From the NCBI GenBank assembly GCA_012274165.1, contig JAAPAA010000206.1, positions 1 through 18,643 of the forward strand: 18,643 nucleotides of DNA, read 5' to 3'. Shown here piece after piece: positions 14,810-18,643 of the stretch. Every line of letters starts with the position of its first letter. Position 1 is the stretch's first letter. The position numbers and the translations under genes were made by a program. The stretch comes from Thiobacillaceae bacterium (GTDB lineage Bacteria > Pseudomonadota > Gammaproteobacteria > Burkholderiales > Thiobacillaceae). The notes below the pieces were generated by a model. The model was not told the DNA's origin. It saw nothing but the letters and a program-made list of their open reading frames with translations, and searched no databases.

Positions 14810-15673
14810 CTACCGCGTGCCGACAATCACCGTCGCAGTAGAGGGCATCCGGACGACGCCATCGCGCAGAAACGCGCGCGCCAGGTCGAGAACCTCGGCC
14901 CGGATCCGCTCGCGTGCGGCCTCGTCCGCCTTGGCGAGCCCGGCCACCACGGGCGCGGCGATGTCGGTCATGAACTCCCAGTAGCGTTCCGGCGTGTCGA
15001 TGACCATGTCGCACGACACATCCTCTTCGACGATGTCGCGCAGGCCTGCCCCCGCGAACACCGCGCGCATGAAGCCTGCTGGTGCACAGCGGAACAGGCC
15101 AGGCGAGCCTGGCGGCGGCGCGGGCAGTTCCACGTGGCGGGCAATCGTTCCCATGATGTTGGTTGCCCATGGATTCTTCGCCGGCTCGCCCCACACCGCA
15201 GTGCAAATCCGCGCACCCGGCCTGGCCACCCGCGCGAATTCACGCGCGGCAACAGCGACATCGGGAAAGAACATGAAGCCGAAGCGGCACAGCACAGCGT
15301 CGACACTCGCATCGGCGAAAGGCAGCGCGCCGGCGTCGCAAACCCGGGTCTCGACGTTGCGCAAGCCGCGCTGCGCGGCTTTTTCAGCCGCCACCTCCAG
15401 CATGTGCTCGGCAAGATCGGTCACCGTCACGCGGCCGCGCGGCATCCGTGCCGCCGCACTGAGCCCCGGTTCACCGGTGCCGGCAGCGATGTCGAGGACG
15501 TTCGCGTCCTCGCGCAGGTTGGCGTGCCGGATCATCGCCTCGCCGAAAGGCGCAATCCAGCCGAGGACCATCGCGTCCCACTTCTTCCAGCCCGCAGAGA
15601 ACTTGTCCCAGGTTTCGCGCTGCTGGTCCCGGATCTGGTCGAGGTTGGGTGATGTGCGTGTTTCCATGTCCAT
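14810..15673 (-). CDS. UbiE-like SAM-dependent methyltransferase
   Basis: A 287-aa class I methyltransferase of the Methyltransf_11/UbiE type. Motif I is VLDIAAGTGEPGL (59-71), the acidic residue is D86 (VTVTDLAEHML), and motif II/post-I is CDAGALPFADASVDAVLCRF (112-131), followed by GFMFFPDVAVAAREFARVAR. The N-terminal TWDKFSAGWKKWDAMVLGWI is characteristic of a group usually annotated only as class I methyltransferases; the substrate is unknown. The open frame reaches 15772, but ATG 15673 is chosen because GGAAGGAGG lies at ideal distance. It starts 20 nt behind the 101-aa gene, so the two probably form an operon. The stop lies directly next to the IS110 fragment, but the C-terminus (MPSTATVIVGTR) looks complete. 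Confidence 0.86.
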   Translation of the reverse strand: MDMETRTSPNLDQIRDQQRETWDKFSAGWKKWDAMVLGWIAPFGEAMIRHANLREDANVLDIAAGTGEPGLSAAARMPRGRVTVTDLAEHMLEVAAEKAAQRGLRNVETRVCDAGALPFADASVDAVLCRFGFMFFPDVAVAAREFARVARPGARICTAVWGEPAKNPWATNIMGTIARHVELPAPPPGSPGLFRCAPAGFMRAVFAGAGLRDIVEEDVSCDMVIDTPERYWEFMTDIAAPVVAGLAKADEAARERIRAEVLDLARAFLRDGVVRMPSTATVIVGTR

Positions 15674-15693
15674 GGTATTGCCTCCTTCCAGCA

Positions 15694-15999
15694 TCACGCC
15701 CATTTCTTGCCGATATCCTCCAGGCCAGCCTTTTGCAAGTCCTCCGGGCTCATCAGAATGCGAAACTTGCAATTGGCCTGGAAATTGAGAAAGAAGGGCT
15801 CTGAAAAGGAAGGGACATCCGACGGATTCTTGACGTTAATCACAAAGATTCCGCCGCGTGTTCCATCCTGCTCGGTAAAGTAGGCAGCCTCAGGCTTGAT
15901 TGTGTCGAGGATGCGCCCAATGACCTCGCCCGCCTTTCCGCTTCTGACGAGAGAGTTGAAAGGCTCATGCGGGATGTCGACCGTGAGTAGCATTTTCAT
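15694..15999 (-). CDS. Conserved 101-aa protein of unknown function
   Basis: A 101-aa soluble protein starting MKMLLTVDIPHEPFNSLVR. It has no signal peptide or membrane segment. The pattern of short beta strands and helices (TVDIPHEPFN, GEVIGRILDTIKPEAAYF, GIFVINV, NCKFRILMSPEDLQKAG) suggests a small ferredoxin-like alpha/beta barrel domain. I recall similar proteins in many bacteria without a proven role; some database entries carry the label panthothenate synthetase, which I would not trust. The start ATG 15999 is supported by AAAGGGG 7 nt upstream; the longer open frame to 16047 lacks support. It probably forms a two-gene operon with the methyltransferase downstream. Confidence 0.75.
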   Translation of the reverse strand: MKMLLTVDIPHEPFNSLVRSGKAGEVIGRILDTIKPEAAYFTEQDGTRGGIFVINVKNPSDVPSFSEPFFLNFQANCKFRILMSPEDLQKAGLEDIGKKWA

Positions 16000-16161
16000 G
16001 TGATGGCCCCTTTCTGTCGCGGCACTTGAAGGCGGTACCGCACACACCTGACGAGGCTGTAGAAATAGACCAAGAATGAAGCGGTGTCTAACTCTATTTG
16101 CCTTCGGTTCGGTCTGAACCTGTCAAAGCCCCATCTCGATCAAAAGGCAAGGCCTAGCCCC

Positions 16162-16193
16162 GTTTCTCCTGTTTCTCCTGGCCCTGTTTCTCC
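16162..16193. repeat. Three copies of GTTTCTCC
   Basis: GTTTCTCC occurs at 16162-16169, 16171-16178 and 16186-16193, with spacings of 9 and 15 nt, in the non-coding gap behind the minus-strand lipoprotein gene. No hairpin or known site is apparent. Confidence 0.5.
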
Positions 16194-16224
16194 CACGTCC
16201 CGCTTGACCAAAAGCTTATACAAA

Positions 16225-16839
16225 TCATTCACATTTCAGACGCTTTTTCTCAGCAGCAATCTCCGCGGACCAACCGTCTGTAGATGGCACATGCTGTTTG
16301 TCGCTTTGAGCGCTCCGCATATCTTCACTAAGCGCCACAAAACTTTTGTCATAAGATCGACACGCATTTTCCCGATCGCTCTGCATGTTGTAAGTCAGTC
16401 CGATGTTGAAATACAGGCTGGCTAACTCAGCATGCTTCCCGGTTTCTTTGGTTTGTTCCACCGCCTTAAGGAAGTACTTTCTTGCTTCTGTTGCGTAATC
16501 CTTAGATTTTGCGACTCGGTTTTCAAACGTAACGGACTTATCTTTGAACCCATTCTTTTTATAAAAATCTTCTCGAGTACTCACTGAATCAGATAAAAGT
16601 AGGTCACCGTAAAGAAGGTAAGCAAGCCCTAAACCTTTCGAATCATTTTGTTGTTGATAGATATCTATTGCTTCGAAAATAAGTCTTTCTGCGGGTAATG
16701 GCCGATTCTGTTTCCGGTAGAGCTCTACCGCATCATTTAACTTTGCTTGAGGATCAGATGTTGAAACGATACCAACGCCGGCGCAACCCACAAGCAGAAG
16801 CTGTGTAAAAACAATGAAAGCAAACATCAAATGACGCAT
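16225..16839 (-). CDS. Putative lipoprotein with TPR-like helices
   Basis: A 204-aa protein I do not recognise by name. The N-terminus MRHLMFAFIVFTQLLLVGC is a lipoprotein signal with lipobox LVGC (C19). The rest is helical and looks like two or three tetratricopeptide-type repeats: LNDAVELYRKQNRPLPAE; GLAYLLYGDLLL; YATEARKYFLKAVEQTKETG; ASLYFNIGLTYNMQSDRENA. TPR lipoproteins commonly act as scaffolds at the outer membrane; no partner is evident. An ATG 24 nt upstream (16863) is in frame, but 16839 places the signal peptide correctly. Base composition is clearly more AT-rich than the flanking qmcA gene, and the gene is separated from qmcA by 53 nt, so it may be a late insertion at the end of that operon. 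Confidence 0.72.
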   Translation of the reverse strand: MRHLMFAFIVFTQLLLVGCAGVGIVSTSDPQAKLNDAVELYRKQNRPLPAERLIFEAIDIYQQQNDSKGLGLAYLLYGDLLLSDSVSTREDFYKKNGFKDKSVTFENRVAKSKDYATEARKYFLKAVEQTKETGKHAELASLYFNIGLTYNMQSDRENACRSYDKSFVALSEDMRSAQSDKQHVPSTDGWSAEIAAEKKRLKCE

Positions 16840-16892
16840 AAGGTGGCTTTCAAGTAGTGCCATTGAGGTTAGACACGAATATCCGTTGTCTT

Positions 16893-17804
16893 TCAGGGAT
16901 TCTGCGCCTTCATCACGCTCATCGCCCCCGCAATCAACGAACTGATATCCGCCATATTCGACGGCACGATCAGCGTATTGCTGGTCTTCGCAATCCCGGC
17001 AAAAGCCTCGACGTATTTCTCCGCCACTTTCAGATTCACTGCCTGCATGCCGCCGGGCAGTTCGACGGCGCGCGCGACGCGGGCGATGGCTTCGGCGTTG
17101 GCGGCGGCAATGGCCTTGATCGCTTCGGCCTCGCCCTGGGCGACGTTGATGGCGGCCTGCATCTCGCCTTCGGATTCCTGAATCGCCGCATTACGCGCGC
17201 CGGTGGCGATGTTGATCTGCTCCTGCATGCGGCCTTCGGATGAGGCGATGAGCGCGCGCTTTTCGCGCTCGGCGGTGATCTGCCGCTGCATGGCGTGGAG
17301 GATGTCTTTCGGCGGCGTGAGGTCCTTGATTTCGTAGCGCAGCACTTTGACGCCCCAGTTGGTCGAGGCTTCGTTCAACGCCATCACCACGCCGCGGTTG
17401 ATGTCGTCGCGCTCCTCGAAGGTGCGGTCCATTTCCATCTTGCCGATCATCGAGCGCAGGGTGGTTTGCGCCAGCTGCGAAATTGCCGCGACATAGTCGC
17501 TCGCGCCGTAGGACGCCATCTTGGCGTCGGTGACCTGAAAGTACAGGATGCCGTCGACCGACAGTTGGGTATTGTCGCGCGTGATGCAGATCTGGCTCGG
17601 CACGTCGAGCGGGATTTCCTTCAGCAAGTGTTTGTAGGCCACGCTGTCGATGAACGGGATGACCAGATTGAGGCCGGGCGCGAGCACGGCGTGGAATTTG
17701 CCGAGGCGTTCGACCACCCAGGCGTTTTGCTGCGGCACCACGCGCACGCCCTTGGCGACGACGATGGCAATGACAATCAGAAAAACCAGTGCGACGACGT
17801 CCAT
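16893..17804 (-). CDS. qmcA: SPFH/band 7 membrane protein, QmcA-like (paraslipin)
   Basis: A 303-aa stomatin-type protein. A single N-terminal membrane segment (VVALVFLIVIAIVVAKGV) is followed by the SPFH domain (about 20-180), with the paraslipin signature VVPQQNAWVVERLGKF, LAPGLNLVIPFID and DVPSQICITRDN. A long Ala/Glu-rich coiled coil follows (about 185-260: AEREKRALIASSEGRMQEQI onward). The C-terminus ISSLIAGAMSVM is typical of the oligomerising tail. Such proteins assemble into large membrane rings that organise microdomains and interact with proteases such as FtsH. It follows an NfeD gene by 18 nt, the classic SPFH-NfeD pairing. ATG 17804 has GGGGTGG upstream. The gene appears intact. 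Confidence 0.93.
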   Translation of the reverse strand: MDVVALVFLIVIAIVVAKGVRVVPQQNAWVVERLGKFHAVLAPGLNLVIPFIDSVAYKHLLKEIPLDVPSQICITRDNTQLSVDGILYFQVTDAKMASYGASDYVAAISQLAQTTLRSMIGKMEMDRTFEERDDINRGVVMALNEASTNWGVKVLRYEIKDLTPPKDILHAMQRQITAEREKRALIASSEGRMQEQINIATGARNAAIQESEGEMQAAINVAQGEAEAIKAIAAANAEAIARVARAVELPGGMQAVNLKVAEKYVEAFAGIAKTSNTLIVPSNMADISSLIAGAMSVMKAQNP

Positions 17805-17822
17805 ATTTCCACCCCTAAGTGA

Positions 17823-18230
17823 TTAATTGCCGAGAACCAGCGTATTGCCCTTGACTGCACGAATGATCAGCGGGCGTGTGCTGTCGACGCCGGCCGATTC
17901 AGCCTCGGCATCCCACAGCGCACCGCGATATTTGACCTGGCCATGGCCGTCCTGCCAGGAATCGATATGCACCGTCTGGCCGATATCCATATCCTCCACG
18001 GTGCTTTCGGGATGCGCAGTGCTGCACTTCCAGTGGCGCAGCGCCAACGTGCCGACGACTGCGATCGCGGCTGCCGTCAGCAGTTGCACCACGATCCCCG
18101 CGCCCAGCCAGGCAGCCACGCCCGCCACCGCCGCCGCCACGCCATACACCAGCAGGTAAAACGTGCCGCTGGTGAGTTCCACCCCGACCAGCACCGCCGC
18201 AAAAATCCACCACCACATGTATGCCTGCAT
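17823..18230 (-). CDS. NfeD family protein (YbbJ-like)
   Basis: A 135-aa short-form NfeD protein. Two or three membrane helices occupy about residues 5-62 (MWWWIFAAVLVGVEL; FYLLVYGVAAAVAGVAAWLG; IVVQLLTAAAIAVVGTLAL). A soluble OB-fold domain follows (about 82-135: IGQTVHIDSWQDG; GQVKYRGALWDAEA; RAVKGNTLVLGN). The Y-R-G-x-x-W-D-A element is the family signature. Short NfeD proteins lack the ClpP-like protease domain and act as partners of SPFH proteins. The order NfeD-QmcA with 18-nt spacing supports joint function in membrane quality control. The ATG at 18230 has AGGAGA upstream (GCGAGGAGATCAGATG). Confidence 0.9.
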   Translation of the reverse strand: MQAYMWWWIFAAVLVGVELTSGTFYLLVYGVAAAVAGVAAWLGAGIVVQLLTAAAIAVVGTLALRHWKCSTAHPESTVEDMDIGQTVHIDSWQDGHGQVKYRGALWDAEAESAGVDSTRPLIIRAVKGNTLVLGN

Positions 18231-18248
18231 CTGATCTCCTCGCTGTTG

Positions 18249-18643
18249 TTATTGGGTAATGATCACGGGGCGATCCGCCAGTTCGTCCGGATTATGACCT
18301 GCCGACGGGAAATGCAGGGTCAGCAAAGCGTCGATCTGGCGGATGCCCTCCAGCGCGCCACGTTCGAATTCACCCTGCCGGAATTCGGCCTCCATCGCCT
18401 GCGCCACCGCTTCCCATTGCGCCTGGCTCACCCGGGCCGCGATGCCGCGATCGGCAACGATTTCAATGTTGTGCTCGGCCAGCAGCAGGTAGACCAGCAC
18501 GCCGCTGTTCTCCGCGGTATCCCACACCCGCAATTGCGAGAACATCTCGACCGCGCGTTCGCGCCCGCTCACGCCACGCCCAGGCGGGTGCGAGACTCGT
18601 CTCGATGGCGAAGCGGATCTCGCCACTGTGGCGGGTTTCGGAC
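18249..18643 (-). CDS. TPM domain (TLP18.3/Psb32/MOLO-1) protein, partial and frameshifted
   Basis: The C-terminal part of a TPM-domain membrane or periplasmic protein; the 5' end is beyond the right edge. From 18643 one frame gives SETRHSGEIRFAIETSLAPA, the usual entry to the TPM domain. That frame then loses similarity, and the matching continuation lies in a different frame: GVSGRERAVEMFSQLRVWDT, then NSGVLVYLLLAEHNIEIVAD and the end PDELADRPVIITQ. The switch falls in the GC-rich segment about 18575-18592; a one-base indel there would join both parts. The observed frame could begin at GTG 18626, but that leaves an un-TPM-like N-terminus. It is cotranscribed with nfeD (18 nt gap). TPM proteins with NfeD and SPFH suggest a membrane-protein maintenance operon. 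Confidence 0.8.
   Translation of the reverse strand, partial: PKPATVARSASPSRRVSHPPGRGVSGRERAVEMFSQLRVWDTAENSGVLVYLLLAEHNIEIVADRGIAARVSQAQWEAVAQAMEAEFRQGEFERGALEGIRQIDALLTLHFPSAGHNPDELADRPVIITQ

Noticed and set aside
14718..15206. Minus-strand frame overlapping the UbiE-like methyltransferase
   Set aside because: Most is an out-of-frame shadow of the methyltransferase. Only its last 20 or so residues are meaningful, as the shifted IS110 piece.

Overview
The window reads as a GC-rich proteobacterial chromosome, most likely a betaproteobacterium. The pointers are the surE-pcm-nlpD-rpoS order, the tamA-tamB pair with its Omp85 barrel, a YdiK-type AI-2E exporter, and a relic of a PEP-CTERM protein (an anchoring signal common in exopolysaccharide-producing betaproteobacteria such as Nitrosomonadales). 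Genus is not determinable from the sequence alone. Nearly all genes lie on the minus strand; only a short plus-strand stretch (about 12.3-14.4 kb) runs the other way.

Layout from left to right. (1) 1-4559, minus: an AI-2E transporter cut by the left edge, then, in transcription order, surE, pcm, nlpD, rpoS and a YrfG-like HAD nucleotidase. These are packed with overlaps or gaps of a few bases: a stationary-phase, repair and envelope operon ending in the sigma-S gene. surE carries an apparent 1-nt deletion that changes its last quarter. (2) 4755-6134, minus: two toxin-antitoxin modules side by side, a RelE/ParE-type pair and a MazEF-type pair. The second has a clear sigma-70 promoter with a palindromic operator over its -10 box. 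(3) 6284-12233, minus: tamA and tamB (outer-membrane/autotransporter assembly module) followed by a small lipoprotein gene. (4) 12311-14393, plus, visibly less GC-rich: the orphan 3' tail of a PEP-CTERM/HAF-repeat gene, a SAM methyltransferase and a CgeB-like glycosyltransferase. This looks like an acquired, partly eroded glycan-modification patch. (5) 14530-15999, minus: a frameshifted IS110-family transposase tail, abutting a UbiE-like methyltransferase that sits in an operon with a 101-aa conserved protein of unknown function. (6) 16225-18643, minus: a TPR-like lipoprotein, then the SPFH protein QmcA, NfeD and a TPM-domain protein, a typical membrane quality-control group. The TPM gene is cut by the right edge and also looks frameshifted.

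No CRISPR array, rRNA, tRNA, prophage or clearly new multi-gene system was seen. The items most worth a second look are the operator of the MazEF module, the lipoprotein next to tamB, the PEP-CTERM relic with its neighbouring glycosyltransferase and methyltransferase, and three apparent single-base frameshifts (surE, IS110, TPM). The frameshifts may be real decay or assembly errors.
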